Positions 63,696 to 64,000 of a stretch of 64,000 nt of DNA are shown piece by piece. How positions within the stretch are numbered: the stretch's first letter is position 1; each line of letters begins with the position of its first letter. Source of the stretch: Brachymonas denitrificans (GTDB lineage: Bacteria; Pseudomonadota; Gammaproteobacteria; Burkholderiales; Burkholderiaceae_C); contig NZ_CAJQUA010000001.1 of NCBI RefSeq assembly GCF_907163135.1, positions 1,751,001-1,815,000 on the forward strand. The letters are read 5' to 3'. The notes under the pieces were generated by a model. That model worked only from the letters and a program-made list of their open reading frames with translations. It made no database searches and had not been told where the DNA came from. The translations under genes were made by a program, and so were the position numbers.

Positions 63696-64000
63696 ATGCG
63701 CCTGATCGAGCGCGACGTGCCGCCGCGCGCCCGCTGGGCACTCGAGCAAGGCGGCCTGCACCCCCTGCTGGCCCAGCTCTACGCGGCCCGCGGCGTAACC
63801 CAGCCGTCCGAACTGGACGATGCGCTGACGCACCTGCTGCCGCCCACCGAGTTGCGTGGCACCAGCGAGGCGGCGCGCCTGCTGGCCGATGCCATGGCCG
63901 CCGGCAAATCCATCTGCATCGTGGCCGACTACGACTGCGACGGTGCCACTGCCTGCGCGGTCGCCGTGCGCGGCCTGCGCCTGCTCGGCGCGCGCCAGGT
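63696..64000 (+). CDS. recJ: Single-stranded-DNA exonuclease RecJ, N-terminal part (cut by window end)
   Basis: The start MRLIERDVPPRARWALEQGG leads into VADYDCDGATACAVAV, the DHH-family motif (two metal-binding Asp, plus Asp-Gly) of RecJ, a 5'-3' ssDNA exonuclease in recombination and mismatch repair. About 101 codons are visible; the rest lies outside the window. Its start is 3 nt after the preceding stop, implying coupling. Confidence 0.9.
   Translation, partial: MRLIERDVPPRARWALEQGGLHPLLAQLYAARGVTQPSELDDALTHLLPPTELRGTSEAARLLADAMAAGKSICIVADYDCDGATACAVAVRGLRLLGARQ

Overview
The window is one contiguous piece of a high-GC (mid-60s percent by eye) bacterial chromosome, densely coded, with no rRNA, tRNA, insertion sequence, phage or CRISPR recognised. 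Gene content and order (liu leucine-catabolism genes under a MerR-type LiuR, corC-lnt-glyQ-glyS-gmhB, hemE followed by priA, an uncharacterised gene directly before recJ) point to a betaproteobacterium of the order Burkholderiales, probably Comamonadaceae-like. The lineage is inferred from gene content, not from a marker gene.

Layout. 0-6.3 kb: the start of a CoA-transferase gene (cut by the window edge), ilvD, a DMT exporter, an SLC23/NCS2-like permease and a lipoprotein lipase. 6.3-7.7 kb: dtd, a DsbA-fold isomerase and a DUF1289 protein. 7.7-26.1 kb: leucine/isovalerate degradation in two blocks, both on the minus strand. liuR-liuA (isovaleryl-CoA dehydrogenase) is followed by carbonic anhydrase, aceK, an acetyl-CoA acetyltransferase, an SDR and a second acyl-CoA dehydrogenase. 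The second block is acyl-CoA ligase, liuB, an exported hydrolase, liuC, a DUF4126 membrane protein, liuD and liuE. Each block is preceded by the same 20-nt palindromic box, the likely LiuR operator. Between the blocks lie a HAD phosphatase, ychJ and a low-GC orphan gene.

26-37 kb: rlpA, then a minus-strand housekeeping run (corC, lnt, glyQ, glyS, gmhB, ygjP). Three small hairpin repeats lie between lnt and glyQ, the last one 12 nt before the glyQ start codon, which has no visible ribosome binding site. 36.7-42 kb: hemE, a 1.1-kb non-coding region of long repeats carrying perfect DnaA boxes, an AlkB-family gene with a near-consensus LexA (SOS) box, and priA. This is the most unusual part of the window and a candidate replication-origin or DnaA-binding locus.

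42-64 kb: proline iminopeptidase, a small secreted protein, catalase, an AEC transporter, rep helicase preceded by a two-hairpin leader ending in a terminator, quinone oxidoreductase, two EamA exporters, a BON lipoprotein, an atypical SDR, a spermidine-synthase-like protein, a DASS transporter with an Ala/Pro-rich insert, a family-6 uracil/hypoxanthine-DNA glycosylase, a MscS channel, tatD, a DUF6970 lipoprotein, lolD-lolC, bioA, and a gene of unknown function leading into recJ, which is cut by the window end.

Together, LiuA, LiuB/D, LiuC and LiuE convert isovaleryl-CoA to acetyl-CoA and acetoacetate. The thiolase can split acetoacetyl-CoA to acetyl-CoA, and AceK sets the split between the TCA cycle and the glyoxylate shunt when cells live on acetyl-CoA. 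Several DNA-repair and replication genes (priA, rep, recJ, alkB-like, DNA glycosylase, tatD) are scattered through the right half.
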